DNA of 64,000 bases from Scytonema hofmannii PCC 7110 (GCF_000346485.2 NZ_KQ976354.1:6819269-6883268); one strand, 5' to 3'; positions 1-8,641 are shown, numbered from the stretch's first letter. The notes: generated by a model from the letters alone, not told the origin. Program-made: numbers and translations.

Positions 1-1
1 G

Positions 2-598
2 GCTGGCGCAATTATCGGTCAACCTTACGGAACTCATCTGCTTATCCCTGTCTCTGGTGGAGAAGACAAGAATATTACAGTTGCTGTTGGGAGTGGTTTG
101 GCTTCTCCTGGGTATACTTTGATTCTACCAATTGCCGAACGAGAGAAAGTTTGGATTCAACTTGTTGAAAATGGGGCAATACCGTTAAGCGATCGCGCTT
201 GGAATATGTTGCGAATATTACAAGGACGACCAGCACCAGACCAAGAACTCACTGAAGATTACAACCCCCTAGAAGTAGGACTGTGGCAAACTATTTCTCT
301 GAACAAAGGTTGCTACATAGGACAAGAAACCATTGCTCGATTAAACACTTATAAAGGTGTCAAACAACATCTTTGGGGTATACGTCTCATCGCTCCTGCT
401 GAACCAGGCAGTCCAATTACTATTGGAGATGAAAAAGTTGGTAAGCTAACGAGTTATGCTGAAACTCTTGAAGGCCATTTTGGACTGGGTTACATTCGCA
501 CTAAGGCTGGTGGTGCGGGTTTAAAAGTTTATGTGGGAGATGTCGAAGGTGAAATAGTTGAAGTGCCTTTTGTTTCTCACGAGTATCCAGAGGGATGA
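2..598 (+). CDS. YgfZ/GcvT-like folate-binding protein (3' part)
   Basis: The reading frame is open from the first bases of the window, so the true start lies upstream; 198 residues are visible. The motif KGCYIGQETIARL is the signature of the YgfZ family (tRNA-modifying protein related to the glycine-cleavage T protein), which binds folate and supports Fe-S enzyme function. After it comes the expected C-terminal beta-barrel-like region with GLGYIRTKA. A downstream small ORF begins 18 bases after the stop codon and may be co-transcribed. The family call rests on the motif and overall order of segments; the exact cellular substrate in cyanobacteria is inferred. Confidence 0.85.
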   Translation, partial: AGAIIGQPYGTHLLIPVSGGEDKNITVAVGSGLASPGYTLILPIAEREKVWIQLVENGAIPLSDRAWNMLRILQGRPAPDQELTEDYNPLEVGLWQTISLNKGCYIGQETIARLNTYKGVKQHLWGIRLIAPAEPGSPITIGDEKVGKLTSYAETLEGHFGLGYIRTKAGGAGLKVYVGDVEGEIVEVPFVSHEYPEG

Positions 599-616
599 GA
601 ACAGAGGCAGATAGTT

Positions 617-844
617 ATGAGTCTACATTATTTAGACGTACAATTTGTCGTGTGCATTAGGAACGACGATTATCCAGCTTCATTGGAAGTGCGGAAAATA
701 TATCAGGTGCTCCCTGATAATTATGCTAATGAACATCGACTGTTACGAATTATTGATGAATCAGGAGAAGATTATCTTTATCCAGTAGTTTATTTTGTGC
801 CTATTGAATTGCCACAAGCTGCAGAAATAGCTTTTTCTGTTTAA
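617..844 (+). CDS. small conserved-looking hypothetical protein
   Basis: This codes for 75 residues starting MSLHYLDVQFVVCIRNDDYP and has no signal peptide or membrane segment. It is acidic, with alternating hydrophobic residues that suggest a small beta-rich fold. It lies 18 bp after the YgfZ-like gene on the same strand and its stop is only 7 bp from the convergent amine oxidase-like gene. The tight spacing and normal codon use suggest it is real. I do not recognise a function. Confidence 0.65.
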   Translation: MSLHYLDVQFVVCIRNDDYPASLEVRKIYQVLPDNYANEHRLLRIIDESGEDYLYPVVYFVPIELPQAAEIAFSV

Positions 845-851
845 TTCCTTC

Positions 852-2171
852 CTATAACAAAGCAACAACATCACGTGCAGCTTTTTGCCCAGCACGAATG
901 GCACCCTCAATATAGTTAACCCAAATACTAGAACGTTCTGTACCTGCCCAATGAATTCGCCCTACAGGACTATTAAGGACAGAACCTGCTTTAGTTAGCA
1001 AACCTGGTGGTAGTGCAGAAATACATCCTCCCGTCCAAGGTTGGTTATTCCAATCAAACTCTACTAACTCTAAAGGTTGTTGTGCAGCCTGACCAAAAGT
1101 TTGCCCAAGAAACGCCAAGAAAATTTCTTTACGTGCTGACTCTGGTAGATTGGAGTAATCGGGAGCTAACAATCCAACAATGACTCCTTTGCTGCCATCT
1201 TCTGGTGAAATATCAATCACCTCAATTTTGGTATCAATACTGAGAAAATGACCAGTGGTAATTTGTCCCTGCCAAAAAGGTTTTTCATAAACAGCGTGAA
1301 TTTTTACCCAACTCATTGTCTTCCACCCTTCAATGAGTTGGCGGTGTATAAGAGGTAGGGCAGGATAAAATTGAATATCAGCTATATTCTTGGGCATCAT
1401 TGCCACGATCGCCTGTTGAGCACGGACAACCCCATACTCTGAAACCAGTTGAACCACAGAACCATTGTAACCTGATATTTCAGTCACGGGCGCATTAAGC
1501 AAAACCCTCTTTCCCAAACGTTCTGCTATGTTCAAGGAAATTTGTTGCGTCCCTCCAACTAAGCAAAACTCCTCAGCTGTTTCCAGAAGATCGTAAAATC
1601 CTGCTGTATGGACAAAATGCAGCATCCATAAAAAGGAAACTTGATTGGGATCGCCACTCAAGATTTGGCGCACACATCCCTCAAACCAAGCTTTGGCTTC
1701 ATCTGTTGTTGTGTTTTGCTCAATCCAAGCACCCATTGTTATGGAGTCTAATGCGATCGCATCAGGGGAATCCCAAGGGGTTTCCACAGGGACTGTCAAG
1801 CATAAGGCTTCAAACTTTGCCATTGCTTGAGCAAAATCCTGTTGAGCAATTTCCGATTCAGATGTTGGGGACGCTTCGAGCATTGTCCATTTTTGCCGAA
1901 AGCCATAAAGTGTTTGACCTTCCAACTTTCCTCTCTTAGTGGTTATGCCCATTTCTGCAGCTAAAGTAAGCAAAGCTGTTTGAGTTGGTCCCACCCAAGT
2001 CCCGCCTTGTTCAACATAACCTCCTGATGTCAGGGGATAATTGAGAGTCCGCCCACCCACTCGCGAATTGGCTTCTAATACGACTAAAGATTCAATACCT
2101 AATTTGTACAGTTCCCAAGCCGCACTTAAACCGGAAATACCTGCACCTACAATTGCGATCTCTACATCCAT
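852..2171 (-). CDS. flavin-containing amine oxidase family protein
   Basis: This 439-residue protein has an N-terminal FAD dinucleotide-binding motif (VGAGISGLSAAWEL, about residues 8-21), then the GGR segment and GGTWVGP typical of monoamine oxidase-type flavoproteins. Near the C-terminus WTGGCISALPPG matches the GGC...PPG segment that in eukaryotic MAO carries the covalent flavin cysteine, followed by the second FAD contact HWAGTERSS and EGAIRAGQKAA. Length fits the family. The reaction would be FAD-dependent oxidative deamination or dehydrogenation; the substrate cannot be told from sequence. The ATG start lies just after a TTTTGGA heptamer tract on the upstream side. Confidence 0.85.
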   Translation of the reverse strand: MDVEIAIVGAGISGLSAAWELYKLGIESLVVLEANSRVGGRTLNYPLTSGGYVEQGGTWVGPTQTALLTLAAEMGITTKRGKLEGQTLYGFRQKWTMLEASPTSESEIAQQDFAQAMAKFEALCLTVPVETPWDSPDAIALDSITMGAWIEQNTTTDEAKAWFEGCVRQILSGDPNQVSFLWMLHFVHTAGFYDLLETAEEFCLVGGTQQISLNIAERLGKRVLLNAPVTEISGYNGSVVQLVSEYGVVRAQQAIVAMMPKNIADIQFYPALPLIHRQLIEGWKTMSWVKIHAVYEKPFWQGQITTGHFLSIDTKIEVIDISPEDGSKGVIVGLLAPDYSNLPESARKEIFLAFLGQTFGQAAQQPLELVEFDWNNQPWTGGCISALPPGLLTKAGSVLNSPVGRIHWAGTERSSIWVNYIEGAIRAGQKAARDVVALL

Positions 2172-2177
2172 TACACG

Positions 2178-2256
2178 ATTTTGGATTTTGGATTTTGGAT
2201 TTTGGATTTTAGATTTTGGACTTTGGACTTTAGATTTTGGACTTTGGATTTTGGAT
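2178..2256. repeat. TTTTGGA-type heptamer repeat tract
   Basis: About eleven imperfect 7-bp units of the TTTTGGA/TTTTAGA type in tandem, immediately upstream of the amine oxidase-like gene. The same unit recurs at about 54353-54386 and briefly at 8815-8828. Such short tandem heptamers are common in Nostocales genomes. Confidence 0.85.
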
Positions 2257-2299
2257 TGAGGGACAATTATGAAAATTATTCTTCCCTACTCCCTACCCC

Positions 2300-3253
2300 C
2301 TACTCCCTCACTCCCTTACCTTGACAAAAGCCATCTATCCAATCTGCTAAATGACGCACTCGATTTGTCGGCACTAAATTCTCTTGTTTGTGACAACCTT
2401 CCTCTGGTATTCTCACAAACGAGCTTTTGCTTTCCACATCGGTATCCATGGCAAAGTGTGGTTCACAATCCCTCTGCTCCTCTCTATCGAAAAGCGCAAT
2501 AGTTGGTATACAGTTACTATTGCTTGCCCGGTCAAGTGTAGCAACCGCAAAAGAAGATATAGAATTTTTTTTAACTTCCAAGTCTGTGGGGATGTCAACA
2601 GACTGAAAAAATTTGCCTTGAAGCATCACCTCCTGGGAAAAATAGGAAACCCATGGAATAGGTGTATTTTTGCTTTCTACAGGAGGAGTCGCAACTGCAT
2701 CTGACGGTATTGTGTCGCTTTCACTTTCTATTTTGAGAGAAACACAAGCACTCCCTAATGGTAAAGACTGGTTCTGACTTTCGTCGTTGATGGTAACTAC
2801 ACTAGGAGTTAGAGGATTTTCTTCATATACTGTTTCAGTCATGACTTCCACAGAAGCCAGAGATTGGCTTTTACTTTCTACTTCAGTGGCGACTACACTG
2901 GGATTTAAAGATTTTCCATTGAGTAATGTCTCTTGTAAAGAAACATTGGAAACTTGGTCTTCTACCATAGATCGATCCAAATTTATTGAGTGTAAATGCT
3001 CCTCAGGGTTAAAGTTAAGCCCTAAAGCTGACACAATTTCATCTGGATCGTTATTCAGTTCTACAAGAAAAGGAAGAAGTTGCTCAAGTTGGGGTTCCAA
3101 AATAAACAGAGTTGCCAAAATAAAACTAGAGGAAGGGCGACGTAAACCATCATACGTTCCCCAAACCCGTACTTTTACTAGCCACGAACGATTTTTGTAG
3201 TAGTAATTCACCCACTTGAGTTTCAAAGACTGGCGAATTTGCTGAATATTCAT
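2300..3253 (-). CDS. DUF5331-like cyanobacterial protein
   Basis: This 317-residue protein has a basic, conserved-looking N-terminal segment (about residues 1-90; KWVNYYYKNRSWLVK and WGTYDGLRRPSSSFILATL) that resembles the cyanobacterial DUF5331 family. The remainder is a long low-complexity, Ser/Glu/Val-rich tail with repeated VATEVESKS/SVEVMTE-like blocks, probably disordered. The C-terminus ends with a short helix (VRHLADWIDGFCQGKG). No catalytic motif is visible. It follows the small 2Fe-2S gene on the same strand, separated by heptamer repeats. The DUF name is from memory of the N-terminal pattern. Confidence 0.7.
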   Translation of the reverse strand: MNIQQIRQSLKLKWVNYYYKNRSWLVKVRVWGTYDGLRRPSSSFILATLFILEPQLEQLLPFLVELNNDPDEIVSALGLNFNPEEHLHSINLDRSMVEDQVSNVSLQETLLNGKSLNPSVVATEVESKSQSLASVEVMTETVYEENPLTPSVVTINDESQNQSLPLGSACVSLKIESESDTIPSDAVATPPVESKNTPIPWVSYFSQEVMLQGKFFQSVDIPTDLEVKKNSISSFAVATLDRASNSNCIPTIALFDREEQRDCEPHFAMDTDVESKSSFVRIPEEGCHKQENLVPTNRVRHLADWIDGFCQGKGVRE

Positions 3254-3255
3254 TG

Positions 3256-3296
3256 ATAGGGGTTAGTGGTTAGTGGTTAGTGGTTAGTGGTTAGTT
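3256..3296. repeat. GGTTAGT heptamer repeat tract
   Basis: Tandem 7-bp units (GGTTAGT) directly upstream of the DUF5331-like gene. The same unit is found at about 3731-3779, 9951-9972, 10063-10094, 15274-15300 and 24750-24788. Confidence 0.8.
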
Positions 3297-3410
3297 GTTT
3301 GAACCACTGTAAGGGCGCAATGCCTTGTTTAGTACGGGCGCAAAGTCTTGCGCTCCTACTAACCACCAACTACTAACTATGCTGATGAAATTGATGATAA
3401 AGCATCTGTG

Positions 3411-3683
3411 TCACTCTTTTACAGTCTGTAGATGCTGTTCTACCAGTAGAGGTACTTCGTTGGGACGAACACCACAGTACCAAATCCTTTCAGGTAATAC
3501 CAAAACTATAGGTCCATTACCACATTGTCCCAAACAGCCACAACCGGACACTGTCACCCCAGAAACTAGCTGTGCTTCAAACGCAGCTAAAACTTTTGCT
3601 GCACCTTGCTTTCGACAGGCGCGATTTTGGCAAACGCGGACGCATTTAGAAGAATCTGATTGTGGCGTTACTGGTTGAGACAT
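3411..3683 (-). CDS. thioredoxin-like [2Fe-2S] ferredoxin domain protein
   Basis: This 90-residue protein carries VCQNRACRKQGA and then SGCGCLGQCGNGP, giving the four-cysteine pattern of the thioredoxin-fold [2Fe-2S] ferredoxin family (the HoxE/NuoE-like 'respiratory-chain NADH dehydrogenase 24 kDa' fold). The ending IWYCGVRPNEVPLLVEQHL is typical of the stand-alone cyanobacterial version. It probably acts as a small soluble electron carrier; no partner is encoded next to it. It lies downstream of cysK on the same strand, separated by 73 bp that include heptamer repeats. Confidence 0.85.
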   Translation of the reverse strand: MSQPVTPQSDSSKCVRVCQNRACRKQGAAKVLAAFEAQLVSGVTVSGCGCLGQCGNGPIVLVLPERIWYCGVRPNEVPLLVEQHLQTVKE

Positions 3684-3689
3684 AAATGG

Positions 3690-3779
3690 CTGGTTGTTAG
3701 TTGTTAGTTGTTAGTTGTTCAAGTATGTTTTACCACTAGCCACTAACCACTAACCACTAACCACTAATCACTAACCCCT
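3690..3779. repeat. heptamer repeat tracts (TTAGTTG and CTAACCA types)
   Basis: Two short tandem tracts, one of TTAGTTG units (about 3694-3717) and one of CTAACCA units (about 3731-3779). The second reads as GGTTAGT on the minus strand and encodes the last codons and stop of cysK. Confidence 0.75.
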
Positions 3780-4734
3780 TAGATTCCAACCATTCGAGGT
3801 TGAAAATTCGTGATTGGTAGCGAGAACCGCTATCGCACAAGATGGTAACAATAGTATGCCCCGGTCCCATCTGTTTAGCTAAAGCAACAGCAGCACCAAC
3901 GTTAATACCTGTAGAACCCCCCATAAATATGCCATCTTTTCGCAACAACTGATAAACCACTCTCAAGGCTTCCTTGTCGTCAATTTGGATCGCATCATCA
4001 AATGGTGAGCCTTCCATATTAGCAGTGATGCGACTGTTACCAATTCCTTCTGTGATAGAATTGCCTTCAATCTTGATTTCACCTGTTTTGATATAGCTGT
4101 ACAATCCGCTTCCCATTGGATCGGCAACAACACACTTGATGGCTGGATTTTTTTCTTTTAAGTACATTGCCACACCAGCAAAGGTTCCTCCAGTTCCTGT
4201 TGCAGAGACCCAAGCATCGACTTGGCCATCTGTTTGCGACCAAATTTCTGGTCCTGTGGTTTCATAGTGAGCGCGGCGATTTGCTAGGTTATCAAACTGA
4301 TTTGCCCAAATAGCATTTTCCATCTCAGAGGCTATTCTGCCAGAGAGTTTGACGTAGTTGTTCGGATCTTTATAGGGTACTGCTGGAACAGGGCGAACTT
4401 CTGCGCCTAACGCCCGCAAAGCATCCATCTTTTCTTGGGACTGAGTGTCGGGAATAATAATGAGGCATTTGTAGCCCTTGGCGTTACAAATATGTACCAG
4501 TCCAATACCTGTATTACCTGCTGTGCCTTCTACTACCGTACCACCGGGTTTAATTAATCCTTTTTCTTCAGCATCTTTGATAATATATAGTGCTGCTCTA
4601 TCTTTTACGGAACCACCAGGGTTAAGAAATTCTGCCTTACCCAGGATTTCGCAGCCAGTTTCTTCACAAAAGCTGTTCAGTCGAATAAGTGGTGTGTTCC
4701 CTACAGCACCCACAAAACCATTTTTTATATCCAT
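3757..4734 (-). CDS. cysK: cysteine synthase A (O-acetylserine sulfhydrylase)
   Basis: This 325-residue protein makes cysteine from O-acetylserine and sulfide using pyridoxal phosphate. The PLP lysine lies in GGSVKDRAAL (K44), the phosphate-binding loop is GTAGNTGIG, and GTGGTFAG plus GGSTGINVG complete the cofactor pocket; length and order match CysK/CysM. The C-terminus is slightly unusual: the final residues GLVISG and the TAG stop are encoded by GGTTAGT-type heptamer repeats, suggesting that the ancestral end was replaced. The start ATG gives MDIKNGFVGAVGNTPLIRL, a normal family N-terminus. Confidence 0.95.
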   Translation of the reverse strand: MDIKNGFVGAVGNTPLIRLNSFCEETGCEILGKAEFLNPGGSVKDRAALYIIKDAEEKGLIKPGGTVVEGTAGNTGIGLVHICNAKGYKCLIIIPDTQSQEKMDALRALGAEVRPVPAVPYKDPNNYVKLSGRIASEMENAIWANQFDNLANRRAHYETTGPEIWSQTDGQVDAWVSATGTGGTFAGVAMYLKEKNPAIKCVVADPMGSGLYSYIKTGEIKIEGNSITEGIGNSRITANMEGSPFDDAIQIDDKEALRVVYQLLRKDGIFMGGSTGINVGAAVALAKQMGPGHTIVTILCDSGSRYQSRIFNLEWLESKGLVISG

Positions 4735-4778
4735 GTTAAATTGACCCGTGTTCAGTTTCTGATTAACTTAACTTATAA

Positions 4779-5288
4779 ATGATTGGTTGTAGCTATTACA
4801 GAGCTTCTATCAAAAAGCAGATCTTTGACAGATATCGCTTTAGCGACTATATCTTGATTGTGGCATTCTCCCGTACCAGTATTAAAGATTTGACACGGAC
4901 TGGTCATTTGAAATCTGCCAAAATCTGTGTTGACGCTGTATATACAAAAAATGTATATTCAATGTGTGGCCCGATTCTTGTAATAGTGATTGGACGGCTT
5001 GCGGTGGATCGAAACTGGCAAGGAAAAGGCATTGGTTACGCTTTGGTGCGAGATGCCGTCCTTCGTACTCTGCAAGCAGCAACCATTGCAGGTATTAGAG
5101 CTATTCTGGTTCACGCTATTTCTGAGGAAGCAAAGCTGTTTTACGAGAAATGCAGTTTTATTCCTTCGCCTGCCGCTCCGATGACGCTCACGATAACAAT
5201 CGCAGATGCCAAAAATGCTCTTGGCATTGAACGGAAATGTTTCGTGCAGTCCTCACCTAAAAATACTATAAAGATATTTACATTTTAG
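4779..5288 (+). pseudogene. degraded GNAT acetyltransferase (TacT-like)
   Basis: Residues about 65-150 match a GNAT acetyltransferase of the kind found in toxin-antitoxin systems: LAVDRNWQGKGIGYALVRDA is the acetyl-CoA loop, followed by GIRAILVHAISEEAKLFYEKC and the F.PSP..PMTLT ending. The first 60 residues do not resemble the family N-terminus, and the last 20 (after NALGIE) look like read-through. A family member would carry the substrate-binding half before VIGRLAVD. I therefore call it an N-terminally truncated remnant. No obvious antitoxin partner gene of the usual DUF1778 type precedes it. Confidence 0.6.
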
Positions 5289-5326
5289 GTGGGGTTAGCG
5301 AAACCAATATAAAAAGCGCAGCAACA

Positions 5327-5572
5327 TTATTCTTTATTCTTTAGGGAAGTCGAAGTCTCACCACACTTGATTCTTGCCCATTCTTCAATATGGAGTCGAA
5401 CCCAGTTCCCATAAGTTTGTTCTGGCTCTTTGACTTGATCGATTTGTTCTGTCACCCATTTTTCTAAATAGACTGTGGTCTTAGCTCTAGATTTCTCGTA
5501 TTTTGCTACGTATTTCTTGACTTTATCACGGTTTCCCTTCTGCCAATTTTTCTGTGATTCTGTTATAGGCAC
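5327..5572 (-). CDS. small ribbon-helix-helix-like protein divergent from tnpB
   Basis: This 81-residue basic protein starts at GTG. Residues about 30-70 (KTTVYLEKWVTEQIDQVK, then TYGNWVRLHIEEWA) have a short strand followed by two helices, consistent with a ribbon-helix-helix DNA-binding fold; the first 28 residues are very Lys-rich. It is transcribed away from the TnpB-like gene, with 54 bp between the two start codons and a palindrome in that gap. It may be a regulator of the element. The fold is inferred from pattern only. Confidence 0.5.
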   Translation of the reverse strand: MPITESQKNWQKGNRDKVKKYVAKYEKSRAKTTVYLEKWVTEQIDQVKEPEQTYGNWVRLHIEEWARIKCGETSTSLKNKE

Positions 5573-5596
5573 TTGACTTATCCTTAACGTTTAGGT

Positions 5597-5612
5597 ACTA
5601 TAAGATTATAGT
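5597..5612. promoter_or_regulatory. palindrome between the RHH-like gene and tnpB
   Basis: ACTATAAGATTATAGT is an inverted repeat with 7-bp arms and a 2-bp centre. It sits in the 54-bp divergent gap, 14 bp before the TnpB-like start. It could be a repressor operator or overlap the -10 region of one gene. Confidence 0.4.
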
Positions 5613-5626
5613 GGTAGGTCGAACCA

Positions 5627-7039
5627 ATGAGCAAGAGAAAGAAAAAAAACCAGGGCAAGAGAAAAAAGAGTTTATCAGAAATAATTAGAACTGACGTTTG
5701 GGATTTTGCGACTAAACCAGAAGAAAAGCAACAGCTAATTATGACGATAGAAGAATATCGAAGATTCCTCAAGCCTCTTGTTTTAATTATAAATGCTCGT
5801 TGGATAGAACTTGCCGACTTATCTACAAAGGAAAGGGTTGCTAGTGTTGAGAAGATAATACACAAAACAACAGATAATCCAGAGCCAAAACATAGCTATT
5901 ATCAAAAAGTTGTTTATAAGTATCCATCTTTCCGAAAATTCCCAAGTTATTTCAGAAGGGCTGCAATTGCAGATGCTCTTGGTATAGTGTCCAGTTTCCA
6001 GACCCGTTACAGAGAATGGCAATCTGGTATTCGTTCAAGGCGCGATGCCAAACCGCCACGATTGACAGCAATGTGTAATTCTTATCCATGCTTATATCAG
6101 GGTCAACAAGTTCGTTACGGCTTAAATTACAGTTCGGTAGATATCAAAGTTTGGAATGGTAAGGATTGGGTATGGATTAATAAAATACCAGTTAAAGGAC
6201 ATGGTAACAATAGGCATCTGATAGTTGGCAATGAAATGCAGTCTCCAACGTTAGTGGTCAACAAGAAGACTTGTCAATTATCTATGCCTGTAAAAATTCT
6301 TCAGGTAAATAAGGAGGAATCGGAGCGTGTATGTTCTGTAGATCTAGGGATTAATAATAGTGCTGTTTGCAGCATCGTAGATATCAAAGGTACTGTAAAG
6401 GCAAGATTGTTGATCAATCCAGCTAGAGACATAGACCAGCGTAATCAACGACGCATGATGATAGCTCATAAATCCAAGCAAACCCAAGCAAGAGTTGGAA
6501 AAGACAAAAAACTGCCCAAGGGTTTTTGTAAAGGGCTATATCGCAAATCCTCAAATATTAATTTGGAGATAGCGAGAAAAGTTAGTAAGAGAATTATAGA
6601 ATTTGCCAATCTCCACAAAGTCAAGGTAATCGTCATAGAAAACCTTGAGGGATGGAAAGCTAAGGCAGGTCGAAAGAAATCTCTAACTAAACAAAAATTC
6701 CATCTTTGGTGTCATCGAAAAATAGTAGAGACACTAACCCAGAGATGGTCAGAGTTGGGAGGGATTGTTCAAGCTGTCAATCCTAAATACACTTCTGCTT
6801 ATGCTTATGATGGTAGTGGGAAAGTCAAGCGAAATAAAAATAATTATTCTATAGCTAAGTTCCCAAGTGGGAAATTTTATAATGCAGATCTTTCCGCTTC
6901 ATATAATATTGCTGCTAGGTATTGGTATTGTGTGTTAATAGGTGATAGCACCTTCTCTAGAGTATTCGTAGATAGAAATTCCACGAATAAATCGCGAACG
7001 CCGATAACGCTGGGGACGTTATGGAGCTTGTCTTCATAG
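5627..7039 (+). CDS. tnpB: TnpB-family RNA-guided nuclease-like protein (IS200/IS605 type)
   Basis: This 470-residue protein has the three RuvC acidic positions of TnpB/Cas12: SVDLGINNSA (Asp), VIVIENLEGWK (Glu) and NADLSASYNIAARYW (Asp). The N-terminus is Lys/Arg rich. Unlike standard TnpB, the segment between the second and third RuvC motifs (YTSAYAYDGSGKVKRNK to FYNADLS) lacks the CxxC pairs of the zinc ribbon, placing it in the zinc-ribbon-less cyanobacterial subgroup. No TnpA transposase gene is adjacent. In related proteins the guide RNA is made from the 3' end of the element. The catalytic residues look intact, so a nuclease rather than a dead repressor is likely. Confidence 0.8.
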   Translation: MSKRKKKNQGKRKKSLSEIIRTDVWDFATKPEEKQQLIMTIEEYRRFLKPLVLIINARWIELADLSTKERVASVEKIIHKTTDNPEPKHSYYQKVVYKYPSFRKFPSYFRRAAIADALGIVSSFQTRYREWQSGIRSRRDAKPPRLTAMCNSYPCLYQGQQVRYGLNYSSVDIKVWNGKDWVWINKIPVKGHGNNRHLIVGNEMQSPTLVVNKKTCQLSMPVKILQVNKEESERVCSVDLGINNSAVCSIVDIKGTVKARLLINPARDIDQRNQRRMMIAHKSKQTQARVGKDKKLPKGFCKGLYRKSSNINLEIARKVSKRIIEFANLHKVKVIVIENLEGWKAKAGRKKSLTKQKFHLWCHRKIVETLTQRWSELGGIVQAVNPKYTSAYAYDGSGKVKRNKNNYSIAKFPSGKFYNADLSASYNIAARYWYCVLIGDSTFSRVFVDRNSTNKSRTPITLGTLWSLSS

Positions 7040-7051
7040 CGTAAGAATCCT

Positions 7052-7076
7052 CAACCATAATCGTAAGATTTGGTTG
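7052..7076 (+). repeat. hairpin at the 3' end of the TnpB element
   Basis: CAACCATAATC, a GTAA loop and GATTTGGTTG form a 10-bp stem with one bulged T, starting 13 bp after the tnpB stop. This is where IS200/IS605-type elements carry the right-end hairpin and the 3' part of the omega RNA, so it is a candidate for either. The outer boundary of the element was not resolved. Confidence 0.45.
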
Positions 7077-7099
7077 GTGGTGCGTTCAATAGTCAACTT

Positions 7100-7732
7100 T
7101 TACTCCTCGTTGCTCCCAACCTTCACTTTCCGTGACTCCAACCACAGGGGAATCGCAATTACGGCTACTAGAATGAGCAACGCTGCGATCGCAAACTGAC
7201 TCACCCAAGTTACTAGTTGTTCCAAGGAGACTATTTTTCCAGCGAAGAAAGCAAGCGTTACCATGACGCTAGCCCAAGCAATTGCTCCTGCTAGATTGCA
7301 TAAAAAGAATTTTCCAAAGGGCATTTCTGCTATGCCTGCAAGAGGTGCTGCAAAGATTCGTAGCAGTGCGAAAAAGCGTCCAAAAAACACTGCCTTAACG
7401 GCATTTTCACTAAACTGGTCTTTTATTGTCAATATTCTGGCTTCTGAAATTCTGAATATGCTGGCAAGCCTGACAAGTAAAGACCAGCCTCCAATTCTAC
7501 CTATCCAATAACCGCAAGTACCTCCAATCGCGGCACCTGCTGCGGCGTCGCTGAGAACCAGCCAGTAATTTAGTTCCTTGCTACCAGCCAAGAAACCACC
7601 CACTAGAGTCACGGTTTCGCCTGGGAGAGGAATCCCTAAATTTTCTAACAAAATTCCCAAAAAAATTGCCCAATAGCCATACTCGTGGGCAACCTTCTGG
7701 ATGTTTTCTAGTGAGATGAATTCAAAAGACAC
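7100..7732 (-). CDS. DedA family membrane protein
   Basis: This 210-residue integral membrane protein has the DedA/SNARE-associated signature: LGIPLPGETVTLVGGFLAG near residue 32, then a re-entrant loop and FGRFFALLRIFAAPLAGIAEMPFG with the conserved Arg residues. Four to five hydrophobic segments are visible, the last at about residues 180-200. DedA proteins act in lipid scrambling or transport and envelope homeostasis in the inner membrane. It ends 60 bp from the TnpB element on the convergent side. Start ATG gives MSFEFISLENIQKVA, normal for the family. Confidence 0.9.
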   Translation of the reverse strand: MSFEFISLENIQKVAHEYGYWAIFLGILLENLGIPLPGETVTLVGGFLAGSKELNYWLVLSDAAAGAAIGGTCGYWIGRIGGWSLLVRLASIFRISEARILTIKDQFSENAVKAVFFGRFFALLRIFAAPLAGIAEMPFGKFFLCNLAGAIAWASVMVTLAFFAGKIVSLEQLVTWVSQFAIAALLILVAVIAIPLWLESRKVKVGSNEE

Positions 7733-8287
7733 CCAGCACCGCCGTCTTTACAAATTTTTACTTTCTCTTCTATGTTGACTTGTTTTTATGCAATGTGTCA
7801 ATCAATTTACTCAGTGTAACTTGCCATTGCTGACGAGAGCGTTGGCACATTCTTCAAAAAGGGGGCAATAAACCAGGTTTCTCTCTGTGGTCAAGCTTGA
7901 TATCTCGTATGCTCAACGATGAAGTTACCGGGTTTTTAGGATTACTGTCCCAAGGCTCTAGGATGCTTTTACCTTTCAATATCATATAAATGTCATTTTG
8001 CGACTAATATAAAAATTTTTAATAAAAACTTTACAAAAAGATGAAAAACCTGTAAAAATTATGTAAAAGACACGGTTGATACCGAAATCCATAAATAGTT
8101 ATGCCTATATTGGGGGAAGTTAGGACAAATTATACGGCATGGATACTGAAAATATCAGTCTTGACCATATTGCTGCAATTTCCCAAATAATTGGGTGAAA
8201 AAGCAGCATTTTTAATGGTTGAAAGTAAAACAGTGTCTGTGTCTGTTTTCTGTTTTTGTACAATGTTTCAACTACCCAGTTAACTTC
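7733..8287. other. gene-free stretch upstream of the STAS gene
   Basis: These 555 bp hold no convincing coding frame. The last 300 bp are AT-rich and probably contain the promoter and leader of the STAS gene. I saw no repeat family member or clear operator in it. Confidence 0.5.
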
Positions 8288-8641
8288 ATGACTATCACAT
8301 CAGACTGTCAAGTAATCTTGTTTAAACCCGAAGGACGCATAGATTTGCAGGGTGGAATGGCTCTTAGTAAAAAAATGGCCGTAGTGGTTCCTAAATGCAA
8401 TCAACTCTGGGTCATTGACCTAGCCAAAGTTGATTTCATGGACAGTTCTGGACTAGTTTCCCTAGTCCAAGGATTAAAAGTTGCCCGTCAAAGCGGTTGT
8501 CGCTTAGTTATCTGTAACGTGCAACCTCCTGTTAGATTGATATTGGAACTCACTCAATTAGATTCTGTGTTTGAAATCTTTAGTTCCTACGAAGACATTT
8601 TCATTGAACCTAATGAGAAAAGTCTAACCGTAGCAAACTAA
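8288..8641 (+). CDS. STAS-domain protein (anti-sigma factor antagonist type)
   Basis: The ATG at 8288 gives a 117-residue protein covering one complete STAS domain. Its key motif VDFMDSSGLVSLVQGLK contains the serine that is phosphorylated in SpoIIAA/RsbV-type antagonists, followed by QSGCRLVICNVQPPVRLILELTQLDSVFEIF. An upstream extension in the same frame (to 8219) is Cys/Phe-rich and unlikely to be translated. It would work by partner switching with a serine kinase; neither a kinase nor phosphatase is adjacent, but another STAS gene and a PP2C phosphatase lie at 55.7-57.2 kb. Confidence 0.85.
   Translation: MTITSDCQVILFKPEGRIDLQGGMALSKKMAVVVPKCNQLWVIDLAKVDFMDSSGLVSLVQGLKVARQSGCRLVICNVQPPVRLILELTQLDSVFEIFSSYEDIFIEPNEKSLTVAN

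Noticed and set aside
4779-5572. GNAT fragment and the RHH-like gene as an intact toxin-antitoxin pair
   Set aside because: The GNAT half is truncated and the two genes are convergent; the small gene is better explained by its divergent link to tnpB.
5627-7039. TnpB-like protein as Cas12k or another type V CRISPR effector
   Set aside because: No CRISPR array, tracrRNA-like anti-repeat or tnsB/tnsC/tniQ genes are present, the length is short (470 aa), and all three RuvC acidic residues are present, unlike Cas12k.
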